Notes under the pieces: model-generated
Told to the model about the DNA's origin: nothing
Database searches by the model: none
Seen by the model: only the letters and a program-made list of their open reading frames with translations
Part shown: piece by piece, positions 53,255 through 60,702 of the stretch
Layout: every line of letters starts with the position of its first letter
Position numbering within the stretch: position 1 is the stretch's first letter
Assembly: GCA_947085405.1 (NCBI GenBank)
Contig: CAMTWO010000009.1
Span: forward strand, 7,758-71,757
From: JASEGV01 sp947085405
GTDB lineage: Bacteria > Bacteroidota > Ignavibacteria > UBA10030 > BY39
Reading direction: 5' to 3'
Length of the DNA stretch: 64,000 bases
Program-made: the position numbers and the translations under genes

Positions 53255-53692
53255 TTACAAAACCAATATTTTTGTTATATAAATCATAATTAAAAGAGTA
53301 AAATAAAATGGATAAACAGAAAATGAACAGATTGCTTCAAGAAACAATTTTGATAATTTGCCTTTTGGTATCACTGCAAATAAATCATCTGGTTCAATAG
53401 CACCATTGTGCAATTTGGATATAAAATTATTGTAAGAATTCCTAAATCCTTTTTCCAACGCTAAGTAATAAGAATCGAGAACAAAGAATAGAATTGTAGG
53501 AATTATGGCAATAAGGGCATAGTGAGGTTTCCCTTTATCAGCAACAATAACAAGAATTGCCGAAACTAATGTTATGCACCAAGCTTTAGAGGATGAACTA
53601 TTCGAAGCCATTCTCTGAATCACATTTTGTAATATTCCTAAATGCGATTGAACCGATTGAGAATCTTCTTTAATTTCATTTTGTTTACTCAT
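53255..53692 (-). CDS. Small membrane protein partnered with TIR gene
   Basis: 145 aa. Cytoplasmic N-terminus (about 1-35), two helices (AWCITLVSAILVIVADKG and YALIAIIPTILFFVLDSYYLALEKGF) and a C-terminal hydrophobic region (EAICSFSVYPFYFTLLIMIYITKILVL). Starts 8 bp after the TIR gene and ends 4 bp before attC B, so both genes share one cassette. No named family that I can state with certainty. By analogy with TIR-linked membrane effectors it may be the effector that acts when the TIR enzyme makes a signal; this is inference. Confidence 0.65.
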   Translation of the reverse strand: MSKQNEIKEDSQSVQSHLGILQNVIQRMASNSSSSKAWCITLVSAILVIVADKGKPHYALIAIIPTILFFVLDSYYLALEKGFRNSYNNFISKLHNGAIEPDDLFAVIPKGKLSKLFLEAICSFSVYPFYFTLLIMIYITKILVL

Positions 53693-53700
53693 TTTGAAAT

Positions 53701-54186
53701 TCAGTTATTGTTTCTAATTTCAATTGCTTCTTCTATCCAATCTTCAAGATTTTTCTTTATATCATTATAAGCATCACTACTATCAGGATTGTAGCATTTA
53801 ACAATACTCGAAAGACTTTTTTCGCCAACCTTAAATTGTTCAAAAGGATTTGTGCCTTTATTTGACTTACCAGTTTTTGGGTCTTTGAGATTATGAATAT
53901 AAATTCCAACAAGACCTTTTTCATCTTTCCATGCTTTTTTAATTTCATATTTCACCCAAGGTCTATTTGCAGTATCTTCACCCACTAGCACGACCACACA
54001 AGAGCGATAATCCATATTATCAGCAATCCATTTTTTTATTGCCTCATCTCCCGATTTTCTAATTTTTTCCCAATCATTTGCTGCTACTGGTTTATTGTCT
54101 TCTATAGCTCCAATATTTCTGACTTGCTGAACTCGCATTACATCATTGTCAAAATGGAAGCTGTAAAATACTTGACGTTTTGCCAT
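53701..54186 (-). CDS. TIR-like (DUF1863/ThsB-type) protein
   Basis: 161 aa. RQVFYSFHFDNDVMRVQQVRN at the N-terminus, the acidic/loop segment, DYRSCVVVLVGEDTANRPWVKYEIKKAW (strand-loop-Trp-Glu helix with the position of the catalytic Glu) and GIYIHNLKDPKTG are the hallmarks of the TIR-like MTH538/DUF1863 family that includes Thoeris ThsB. Such proteins make NAD-derived signal molecules on phage infection. No ThsA (SIR2/SLOG) gene follows; instead a small membrane protein does. SD AAAGGAG 6 bp before the start. Confidence 0.82.
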   Translation of the reverse strand: MAKRQVFYSFHFDNDVMRVQQVRNIGAIEDNKPVAANDWEKIRKSGDEAIKKWIADNMDYRSCVVVLVGEDTANRPWVKYEIKKAWKDEKGLVGIYIHNLKDPKTGKSNKGTNPFEQFKVGEKSLSSIVKCYNPDSSDAYNDIKKNLEDWIEEAIEIRNNN

Positions 54187-54219
54187 TTCATTTCTCCTTT
54201 TATTTTGAAAATTATTTAA

Positions 54220-54414
54220 GCTTTATAACAGCGTTGTTTTTAAGCCGCCGCCCAACACAGTTATACAGCTTTGATATCCAATGCCAATGATTTATTAATT
54301 ACTTCGTTTACTTAACAACACTGAAAGAGCAACTATCTCTTACAACGCAACTTTATAATTACACAAATGCCGAACAGTTTAAAGCGGTCGGCTTGAAGAA
54401 CTTGTTATACAAGC
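54220..54414 (-). repeat. attC-like site A, complete
   Basis: On the minus strand: R'' GCTTGTATAAC (54404-54414), spacer AAGTTCTTC, L'' AAGCCGaCCGC, a loop of about 140 bases, L' GCGGCGGCTT, spacer AAAAACAACGCT, and R' GTTATAAAGC (54220-54229). L''/L' pair perfectly apart from one extrahelical A at the same position as in site B. It starts 2 bp past the stop of the upstream cassette gene. R' GTTATAAAGC is the complement of the other end of the TIR cassette (GCTTTATAAC, 53241-53250). Confidence 0.88.
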
Positions 54415-54415
54415 A

Positions 54416-55018
54416 TTATGCATAATCAGCTAATATTTTCTTAACTATTTCATCCTTTGGAACAATACCATCTTTATATTCTTTATATGATTGTAAGCCA
54501 GTTTCGTTCATTTGAAAAAATCCTCTTGGCACTTTAAAGAATTCAAATAAGTATGTTCTTGTTTCTTGAATCAGGACAATTAAGTTATTCCACCATTCTT
54601 GATTTTGAACTGAATCCGCTGGCTTTTTAAAATTGTGCAAATATTTACCGAGTTTTCCATACATAGAATTAAGTTTATTTTTATTAGGAATTGGAGTCTC
54701 AAAATCAGCGCCGATTACCCTCAAATAAAAATTTGTATACTCAAGTTTCTTGTCGAACTCAGGTTCGATTTCATATATTGCTTTGGACAAATTCTTAATT
54801 CGATATTCATCCATAATTGATTCAATTTTTTCAGAAGAAGCGCCCATTAATACTAAATATTCAAACAGTAATCTTTCGATACAGATTCTTAATTCCAAAG
54901 CGGTATAGAATAAATAACTTCCATCTGGGAAACCAAAAGCTTTATCAAGACAAATAACTGCACGATTATAATGCATTGAAGCAGAAATCGGATGATGAAA
55001 ATTATAGTTTCTATCCAC
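54416..55018 (-). CDS. Cassette-borne protein of unknown function
   Basis: 200 aa if started at GTG 55018, which lies 4 bp past the zinc-ribbon stop; the longer frame to 55060 overlaps that gene in another phase. All-helical, with LRICIERLLFEYLVLMG resembling HEPN/AbiV-like helices but without a clear RxxxxH motif. Ends 2 bp before attC A. Function not recognised. Confidence 0.6.
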   Translation of the reverse strand: MDRNYNFHHPISASMHYNRAVICLDKAFGFPDGSYLFYTALELRICIERLLFEYLVLMGASSEKIESIMDEYRIKNLSKAIYEIEPEFDKKLEYTNFYLRVIGADFETPIPNKNKLNSMYGKLGKYLHNFKKPADSVQNQEWWNNLIVLIQETRTYLFEFFKVPRGFFQMNETGLQSYKEYKDGIVPKDEIVKKILADYA

Positions 55019-55022
55019 GATA

Positions 55023-55163
55023 TTAGTGTTTAGGTTTTGGAACCCAACCAATAACAGCACCGCAATCAGAACAATAAATCAACATTCCTTCTATACCATT
55101 AAATGTTTTTGTTTGCCACGTGATGTTTGTGCTACCACATTTCGAACAGCAAGGTGATGCCAT
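55023..55163 (-). CDS. Small zinc-ribbon protein, first cassette gene
   Basis: 46 aa: MASPCCSKCGSTNITWQTK...LIYCSDCGAVIGW, a four-cysteine zinc ribbon (CSKC and CSDC). Strong SD AAAGGAG before ATG 55163, and the start lies 17 bp inside the cassette after core site GTTATACAAGC (55180-55190). Likely binds zinc; partner of the following unknown gene in the same cassette. Confidence 0.8.
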   Translation of the reverse strand: MASPCCSKCGSTNITWQTKTFNGIEGMLIYCSDCGAVIGWVPKPKH

Positions 55164-55179
55164 AATTTACTCCTTTATT

Positions 55180-55332
55180 GCTTGTATAACTATTACTTAT
55201 ACTGCACCGTTTAGTTAATTAAAGAATATATATATGCACGATGCGGCATATATGTATTCCAAATGTTTTGTTTTTCTATTATAATCAAAATATTTAAAAA
55301 TAGGGTCTGCATGATATCATTCTATTCTCTTT
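55180..55332 (-). other. Putative attI region between integrase remnant and first cassette
   Basis: Contains the first-cassette core site GTTATACAAGC (55180-55190, minus strand), complementary to GCTTGTATAAC at 54404-54414. The 140 bp between it and the integrase remnant is A+T-rich, has no gene, and shows no L''/L' arms, as expected for attI rather than attC. The assignment rests on position. Confidence 0.5.
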
Positions 55333-55507
55333 TCAGTCTAATGGACTCCTAACACCCAGCCCTCTGTTGAGACCATGCGTGTAAACCATAGTTGTTTTTA
55401 ACCCAGCCCAAATAACTCTCCTCCGTTTTCGGACTATAATGATTTGTCCGAAGTGTTATTCTCACTTGATCGAGCAATTTTGGTTTATCTTCGTATCCTA
55501 TCATCAT
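55333..55507 (-). pseudogene. intI: Integron-type tyrosine recombinase, internal-deletion remnant
   Basis: From ATG 55507 the frame reads KPKLLDQVRITLRTNHYSPKTEESYLGWVK, the N-terminal SAM-like domain start of IntI-type integrases. One base out of frame the sequence continues KTTMVYTHGLNRGLGVRSPLD and stops at 55333, matching the IntI C-terminus including the catalytic Tyr (YTH) and terminal GVRSPLD. The central ~270 codons are missing. Both halves contain Val-Lys (GTTAAA) at the joint, suggesting deletion between short repeats. Same strand as the cassettes, as in inverted integrons. Inactive. Confidence 0.82.
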
Positions 55508-55531
55508 AGATATTTATATTTTACTGGTTGC

Positions 55532-55566
55532 AATATACTATTTAATAATTTCAAACTCAAATCTTT
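55532..55566. repeat. 35-bp direct repeat, left copy
   Basis: AATATACTATTTAATAATTTC followed by AAACTCAAATCTTT matches 56731-56765 at 33 of 35 positions in the same orientation. The two copies bracket the RHH/zeta module, and the right copy covers the end of the broken hydrolase gene. Confidence 0.8.
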
Positions 55567-55584
55567 AAAAGAAGAATTCTAATT

Positions 55585-55737
55585 TTACTTTATATCATTG
55601 GCAGGAATTTTTACAATTTTACCGTCTTTCGACACGATTAAAAATTCATTATTCTTTGCTCGAGAGGCAATAAGCTTTTCAACGGCGGCTTTAATGCCCT
55701 GGTATATTTTATTTCTGAGTTCAACTTTATTTTTCAT
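55585..55737 (-). CDS. 50-aa protein downstream of zeta-like kinase
   Basis: 50 aa: MKNKVELRNKIYQGIKAAVEKLIASRAKNNEFLIVSKDGKIVKIPANDIK. Its start overlaps the end of the zeta-like gene by 11 bp, so it is translationally coupled. Helix followed by a beta hairpin; no family recognised. Possibly a third component of the toxin-antitoxin module. Confidence 0.65.
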   Translation of the reverse strand: MKNKVELRNKIYQGIKAAVEKLIASRAKNNEFLIVSKDGKIVKIPANDIK

Positions 55738-56305
55738 AATAAACCTCTTTTATTGTCGTCCAAATTTGTTCATTAAAAATTTCTAATTCGAGATCTTTAA
55801 TTCCCTCGCTTATTATTTCAGGACTTTCTTGGGAATTATCAACTACCAACCAATAATCACAAATAGGTATGAAGTAATTAAATAAGTTCTTAATTCCTCT
55901 ATAATATCTTCTTATAACAATGTCACCGGGGACTGAATGACCGCCTTTGTTTACCCGATCTCTAATTCTTTCGATTGCTAATGCAGGACTATTTAACCAA
56001 AAATAAATCATAATAATTTCAAACCCTTGCTTTTGCCATTCCTTAACTTTTAATAAATAATTTCTGCTGGATAATGTAGTTTCAATTGCAAAATCGACAT
56101 TACTTTTTACAAGGTGATCAATTCTATGCAGCATAACACGTCCGGCTTCAAATGAAACGCTTTCAGGTTGAAATGGAGATATTCCGGCTGCAATGCTATC
56201 TGCATTAACAAATTCTTTGCACTCTAATATTTCTGGAAGCAAAGTATAAGAAGCAGTAGACTTTCCTGCACCATTACAACCAGCTATAAGGTATATAATT
56301 GACAA
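55727..56305 (-). CDS. Zeta-toxin-like P-loop kinase
   Basis: 192 aa. Walker A GCNGAGKST (residues 9-17), NADSIAAGISPF (zeta-family substrate Asp region), FAIETTLSS and IRDRVNKGGHSVP with the basic sensor arginines. Similar to zeta toxins that phosphorylate UDP-N-acetylglucosamine, though this short, widespread subgroup has no proven substrate. Upstream RHH gene and downstream 50-aa gene form a compact module. Confidence 0.82.
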   Translation of the reverse strand: MSIIYLIAGCNGAGKSTASYTLLPEILECKEFVNADSIAAGISPFQPESVSFEAGRVMLHRIDHLVKSNVDFAIETTLSSRNYLLKVKEWQKQGFEIIMIYFWLNSPALAIERIRDRVNKGGHSVPGDIVIRRYYRGIKNLFNYFIPICDYWLVVDNSQESPEIISEGIKDLELEIFNEQIWTTIKEVYYEK

Positions 56306-56380
56306 ATCTATTCCTTAAGGTATCATTTAGTATAACCAAAATAAACATTATTTATCTGTCTTACTGTAAAGATTTGGTAA

Positions 56381-56623
56381 TTACTCAACCAATATCCCTT
56401 TTTTTGATTTCATATCAGCCAAACCACGTTTCAGACTTTTATTGAGTTCTGTATTATTTCTAATTTCCTCCATTTCAAACTCGTCAATAAAAACATCGTG
56501 TTCGATGAATCTATTAACAGCAGTTTCGATAAAATTAGAAATAGGCCTATTATCTCTATCAGCTAATCTTCTAATAACTTTATAGTTTTCTTCGCTTAAT
56601 CGAAGTGTAATAGTTTTTGACAT
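56381..56623 (-). CDS. Ribbon-helix-helix (CopG-like) antitoxin
   Basis: 80 aa: KTITLRLSEENYKVIRRLADRDNRPISNFIETAVNRFIE is a textbook RHH DNA-binding domain, followed by an acidic tail. Lies 75 bp upstream of the zeta-like gene on the same strand; probably represses its own operon. Confidence 0.82.
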   Translation of the reverse strand: MSKTITLRLSEENYKVIRRLADRDNRPISNFIETAVNRFIEHDVFIDEFEMEEIRNNTELNKSLKRGLADMKSKKGILVE

Positions 56624-56730
56624 AAACTAACCTCAATGGATTTTTATCATTTATTTACGTTCTAATATATCCATATTTATTGATATTTTCAATAACATTT
56701 TTTTGTCCGTTCATAATTTCAATTGGTAAG

Positions 56731-56765
56731 AATATATTATTTAATAAATTCAAACTCAAATCTTT
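56731..56765. repeat. 35-bp direct repeat, right copy
   Basis: Second copy of the 55532-55566 repeat; its last 10 bases are the final codons of the hydrolase gene. Together the copies delimit a segment of about 1.2 kb carrying the toxin-antitoxin module. Confidence 0.8.
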
Positions 56766-58067
56766 TTTACCCACTCCATAATGTCTTGAATTACTTCAAT
56801 ATCGACTGAATTTGGCAGGTTGTACTCTTCGGGTTTTGCTTTACCTTCACCGGTTATGAATAAGTGATTGAGTTTGGGATAGGATTTTGAAATCACATTT
56901 TTGTGTTGCGAAAGTTCTTTCTTCCAAATATTTAAATCTTCCATTGTTACCTGATAATCCCTTTCACCTTGCAGAATTAAAATCGGGAGTTTCAAAACTT
57001 TTTGCTCCGCCATTGGCGGATTTTACTTGATCGTATTTTGCCAAATCGTAAAAATAACTTGCGGGTATTCCTATTATGGGGGTTGAAGAGCGGAGAGTTT
57101 TGTTTTTCAAACTATCGACTTTTAATTGCAGGTCAGTTAAAAAACTCCGTTCATCATCGGAGATTGTTTCCTTCAAAGAATAAATGTATTCCATCTGTTC
57201 CAAAACTAAATCTTCAAGTTTGCGTGCGGGGGCAGCCATCATTATAATTCCGCAAATAGATTGCGACTGCGTTGCAATCATCGGAGCTACCATAGCGCCC
57301 AAGCTATGTCCGAGGACAATGATTTTACTTTTATCTACATCATTCCGTGCTTTTAAAAAATTTACAGCTTCAAGCACATCATCAATAACTTCAGCTTGAA
57401 TGTTGATATCGTCGGGCTTCATTTTGCTGCCGTATAGTTTTGTCCGTTTATCGTATCGTAGAACAGCAATACCCTTTGAAGCCAATCCCCAAGCCAAATC
57501 TTTGAACGGTTTGTTTGGTCCGATAGTCTCGTCTCTATCATTCGGACCGGAACCGTGAACCAAAATTACAACCTTCGGTTTTTCAATCCTGCGGGGAATT
57601 GTAAGAGTTCCTTTTAATCTCCATTCAGGTAAACCGAATTCAACCTCGACTTCCTTGAATTTTGCGATGTTCACGTATTCGGGAATTCGATATTCTACTT
57701 TATCGGTTTTTGGTGTAATCCAGAAGCCGGATATTTCTGGCTTTTTATTTACAACAACTCTGAAAGTGAGCGCTCCGTTCTCAAATTTGACGCCAAAGTC
57801 GAATGTTGTTAGTTCACCATCAACATCTACCAAAGTATCGATGCCCGAAATAAATTTACCAAACTGTTTCTCGATTCCGGGCATAATAGTTCCAAGCTGT
57901 TCTTCGGAGATTTTAGATTTGACTGTTGAATCGAAAAGTTGATAAGCTTCGGAAACTCTATTAGCGAACAAAAGATGTATAAAGTTTGCAGCAATCTTAT
58001 TTTCTCTCTCTTGTGAGGAAAGGAAACAAGGGAGGAGCAGCAATACGCCAATAATTATTCTATTCAT
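56756..58067 (-). pseudogene. DUF3887-alpha/beta hydrolase, frameshifted at a palindrome
   Basis: N-terminal signal (MNRIIIGVLLLLPCFLSSQ), DUF3887-like domain (residues 20-110), then an alpha/beta hydrolase with GSGPNDRDE and nucleophile GHSLG. The frame ends early after YDQVKSANGGAKSFETPD; the family continuation LKLPILILQGERDYQVTMED (catalytic Asp) and LNHLF (catalytic His) is in another frame from 57013 down to 56756. The switch coincides with the palindrome TCCGCCATTGGCGGA (57006-57020), whose own ATG provides the start of the downstream frame. Probably inactive unless frameshifting occurs. Confidence 0.88.
57006..57020. repeat. TCCGCC-N3-GGCGGA palindrome at a frameshift
   Basis: TCCGCCATTGGCGGA lies exactly at the reading-frame switch of the alpha/beta hydrolase gene. 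Confidence 0.85.
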
Positions 58068-58380
58068 CTTTAACTACCACCGCCGTTCCGAATACAAGAA
58101 TTTCAGCAGCGTTCTGCATTATATAACTCGTTGCGAATCTCGCATCGACTATTGCATTGCCTCCTAATTTCTCAGCTTCTGCTATCATTCTATCTATCGA
58201 CTGATCGCGTGATTCTGCAAGAAGTTTTGTGTATTCTTGAATTTCACCACCTACCATATTTTTAAAGAGAGCAACTATATCTTTTCCGATGTGCCGAGCA
58301 CGAACTGTGTTTCCTTTTACTATACCAAATGTTTTAATAATTTTTTTACCAGCGATGTTGCTTGAAGTTGTTACTATCAT
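58060..58380 (-). CDS. YbjQ/UPF0145 family protein
   Basis: 106 aa. Family blocks MIVTTSSNIAGKKIIKTFGIVKGNTVRARHIG, GGEIQEYTKLLAESRDQSIDRM and GGNAIVDARFATS. Forms pentameric rings in known structures; function unclear, sometimes called heavy-metal-binding. Overlaps both neighbours by a few bases, so it is co-transcribed with the sigma/anti-sigma genes. Confidence 0.92.
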   Translation of the reverse strand: MIVTTSSNIAGKKIIKTFGIVKGNTVRARHIGKDIVALFKNMVGGEIQEYTKLLAESRDQSIDRMIAEAEKLGGNAIVDARFATSYIMQNAAEILVFGTAVVVKDE

Positions 58381-58829
58381 CTGATTATCTCCTTGTATTT
58401 ATCTGTTTTTCTTAAAAATAGTCGCTCGCGGATTACTGAAACAAATAATATAACTCCTCCAGCGATCAACATTAAAATTGCCGCTTTAAGAAACCAAGCT
58501 AAAGTTGGGTCTTGTATAACAGACTCAACCGCTTTGAAACCGCCGTAAATTAAAACTACAATTGCTCCAATCGAAATCAAAATCCAGGCAATTCCTCTTT
58601 CTAACCGCGAGTAAATGCCGAGCCAGTATTTGTCCCAAACTTCTTCAGGTGGATTTTTTAATTTCATAGTTTTTGTTATCTCCTTTATTTGTTTTAGAGA
58701 TTTCCACTCTTCTTGATACTCATTTGATGGAGCTAATAAATTGTTGAACTCGATTCGTTCTTCATCAGTTAATAAATTATCTAAAGCTTTATTTAACAAT
58801 GTTTGGAAGCGATTTAATTCGGTGTTCAT
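58377..58829 (-). CDS. Putative anti-sigma factor, two membrane helices
   Basis: 150 aa. Cytoplasmic N-terminal helices (LLNKALDNLLTDEERIEFNNLLAPSNEYQEEW) of anti-sigma type without the zinc HxxxCxxC motif, and two TM helices (IAWILISIGAIVVLIYGG and AAILMLIAGGVILFVSVI). ATG overlaps the stop of the ECF sigma gene (4 bp), a standard pairing. Assignment rests mainly on context. Confidence 0.7.
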   Translation of the reverse strand: MNTELNRFQTLLNKALDNLLTDEERIEFNNLLAPSNEYQEEWKSLKQIKEITKTMKLKNPPEEVWDKYWLGIYSRLERGIAWILISIGAIVVLIYGGFKAVESVIQDPTLAWFLKAAILMLIAGGVILFVSVIRERLFLRKTDKYKEIIR

Positions 58830-59383
58830 TGAAGCTCCTCGATGATTTTTCGTAACCTCTTCCGTGCGTAATAAAGGCGCGACATTACTGTTCCGGTTGG
58901 CACTTGCAACAAACCGGCGATATCTTCATAACTCGTATTTAGAATATCTCGCGCTGTAATTATTTCGCGGTCTTCGGGTGTAAGTTTCCAGATTGCCTGC
59001 CATACTATCTTTTTTGTTTCGTTTTGTTCAATCATTTTATCAGTACTTTGATTTTCATCTTTGATATTTTCTAGATCTTCAAGTATTTCGGAAAAGTTAT
59101 TAGCACGATTCGATTTATTTCTTAAATGATTCAGACACAGGTTACGAAGAATTTTATAGAACCATGTATAAAAATTTTTATCCGTATCAAATATCTTAAT
59201 TGAACGATACGCGCGTATAAAAGCTTCTTGCGATAAATCGAGAGCATCATCGTGCGAACCGACTATTGAAAGCGCCGAAAAATAAGCGCGTTTCATATAA
59301 AGCTTCACAATTTCGCCATAAGCGTTTTTGTTGCCCTCTTGGGCTTTTTTAATGAATTCTGCGTCTTTTTCAGTATCTGTCAT
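58826..59383 (-). CDS. ECF-type RNA polymerase sigma factor
   Basis: 185 aa. Region 2 (ALDLSQEAFIRAYRSIKIFDTDKNFYTWFYKILRNLCLNHLRNKS) and region 4 (LTPEDREIITARDILNTSYEDIAGLLQVPTGTVMSRLYYARKRLRKII) are complete. First gene of an operon with an anti-sigma, YbjQ and the broken hydrolase; it probably autoregulates. Confidence 0.94.
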   Translation of the reverse strand: MTDTEKDAEFIKKAQEGNKNAYGEIVKLYMKRAYFSALSIVGSHDDALDLSQEAFIRAYRSIKIFDTDKNFYTWFYKILRNLCLNHLRNKSNRANNFSEILEDLENIKDENQSTDKMIEQNETKKIVWQAIWKLTPEDREIITARDILNTSYEDIAGLLQVPTGTVMSRLYYARKRLRKIIEELQ

Positions 59384-59431
59384 TTGAGCTTCTGTATATG
59401 ATACACTTGTGGAGGGAATTTATTCAGCTAT

Positions 59432-59460
59432 GTCCGACTCACTTTCAAAGTGAGTCGGAC
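59432..59460. repeat. REP palindrome downstream of RAYT gene
   Basis: GTCCGACTCACTTT-C-AAAGTGAGTCGGAC, a perfect 29-bp palindrome 3 bp after the transposase stop. Confidence 0.9.
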
Positions 59461-59463
59461 TTT

Positions 59464-60039
59464 CTAAACAATGTATTTTTTTAAGTCAGAATCAAAGGTA
59501 TTTGGAGAAATATAATCGCTCACGAATTTTATATATTCTTCTGGATTCCTAAAGTTGTTGTTAACAAACTCTAAATCAACAAGCAAAGAATTACGTTGTC
59601 CAATCCATTCTAAATAATTTGAATATTTCCAGTTTAAGAGATCATCCACTAAACCGGAGTCTATAGGATTCCGATGTAAATAACGACACAAGTGAATCAA
59701 ATAATTATGATTATCGATGTGAATAGCTTTAAAGGGACTTTCGAATAAAGTGCCTGTTCTGCCAAACATTTTATTAAATGCCTTTGTATAACTGTTAAAA
59801 ACCGATTGGATAAAGTTGCTGAGAGAAATATCAGAATTTTGTCGTAATAAAAAATGATAATGATTTGGCATTAAACAAAAGGCGATAGCGCTAACTTGAA
59901 AGGGTTCCAATCTTTTCTCCATCAAACCCATTAGGTATGAGTAATTGGTCGGTTTATAAAAAATATCTTCCTTATTACAACCACGATTATAAATATGGTA
60001 ATACTCACCTTTAATAAATTCTATGTTTCTTCTAACCAT
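59464..60039 (-). CDS. rayT: REP-associated tyrosine transposase (Y1, TnpA_REP)
   Basis: 191 aa from ATG 60039; a longer frame to 60102 reads through a REP. HUH Y1 transposase motifs: FIKGEYYHIYNRG, FCLMPNHYHFLL (HxH) and a C-terminal helix LHRNPIDSGLVDDLLNWKYSN with Tyr candidates. REP palindromes flank it on both sides, the hallmark of RAYT loci, which mobilise or domesticate REP sequences. Confidence 0.93.
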   Translation of the reverse strand: MVRRNIEFIKGEYYHIYNRGCNKEDIFYKPTNYSYLMGLMEKRLEPFQVSAIAFCLMPNHYHFLLRQNSDISLSNFIQSVFNSYTKAFNKMFGRTGTLFESPFKAIHIDNHNYLIHLCRYLHRNPIDSGLVDDLLNWKYSNYLEWIGQRNSLLVDLEFVNNNFRNPEEYIKFVSDYISPNTFDSDLKKYIV

Positions 60040-60081
60040 TTTCTTATTCAAACATCCGACGGATCTTAATTTCCGACGCAA

Positions 60082-60130
60082 AGTGCGACTCACTTCCATC
60101 ATAACTTCGAATTATTAAGTGAGTCGCACT
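60082..60130. repeat. REP inverted pair upstream of RAYT gene
   Basis: AGTGCGACTCACTT (60082-60095) and AAGTGAGTCGCACT (60117-60130), 14-bp perfect arms with a 21-nt loop. Differs from the downstream REP by one base pair in the stem (GTGCGACT against GTCCGACT). Confidence 0.9.
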
Positions 60131-60131
60131 T

Positions 60132-60686
60132 TTATATCATCTCTTTCAACAACTCTTTTTTCGGGTTTGGTATAACAACTTTATTTACCAACAATCCACG
60201 TTTAGCACAAACCGAAGCGCCTGCTTCAACTGCCGAGCGGACCGCAGCAACTTCACCTGTCATTGTAACAAACGCTTTCCCTCCTAAAGCCATTGCAAGT
60301 CGGACTTCAATCAACTGAACACGTGCTGCTTTTGCAGCCGCATCTGCCGCTTCGATGAGCGATGCTACGCTAAACGACTCAACGATACCGAGCGCCTCAA
60401 GTACTTCAACCTGACTCATACCGGAAATTGCGGGGAAGACTGATTTATGGACATTCGGGATCACCATAGCATCTACAACACATCCAACTCCGGTTCGCTC
60501 ACCGGCTTCAACACTTGCACGAACCGCAGCAACGTCGCCGCCTACCAAGACCATAAATTTTCCCGAACAAATACTTCGCATAACGAGAAGCTTTACTTCA
60601 GAAGTTTTGAGCATAGTATCTGCGACTTCAAATCCAGCCGCGATACTCGATAATTCTACAAGTCCTATTGCATTCATTTCTATCAT
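60132..60686 (-). CDS. pduT: Tandem-BMC microcompartment shell protein, PduT-like
   Basis: 184 aa, two BMC domains (about 4-88 and 97-180): AIGLVELSSIAAGFEVADTMLK...GGDVAAVRASVEAG and ALGIVESFSVASLIEAADAAAK...GEVAAVRSAVEAG. MRSICSGKF places Cys40 where PduT has its [4Fe-4S]-coordinating pore Cys. Trimeric pseudohexamer that may pass electrons through the shell to the PduS-like protein encoded upstream. No other shell genes are in the window. Confidence 0.93.
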   Translation of the reverse strand: MIEMNAIGLVELSSIAAGFEVADTMLKTSEVKLLVMRSICSGKFMVLVGGDVAAVRASVEAGERTGVGCVVDAMVIPNVHKSVFPAISGMSQVEVLEALGIVESFSVASLIEAADAAAKAARVQLIEVRLAMALGGKAFVTMTGEVAAVRSAVEAGASVCAKRGLLVNKVVIPNPKKELLKEMI

Positions 60687-60702
60687 TTAAAAACCTATAA
60701 TT

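Noticed and set aside
55200..55332. A further cassette gene between the integrase remnant and the first cassette
   Set aside because: No frame with start, SD or family similarity; the stretch is better read as a putative attI region.
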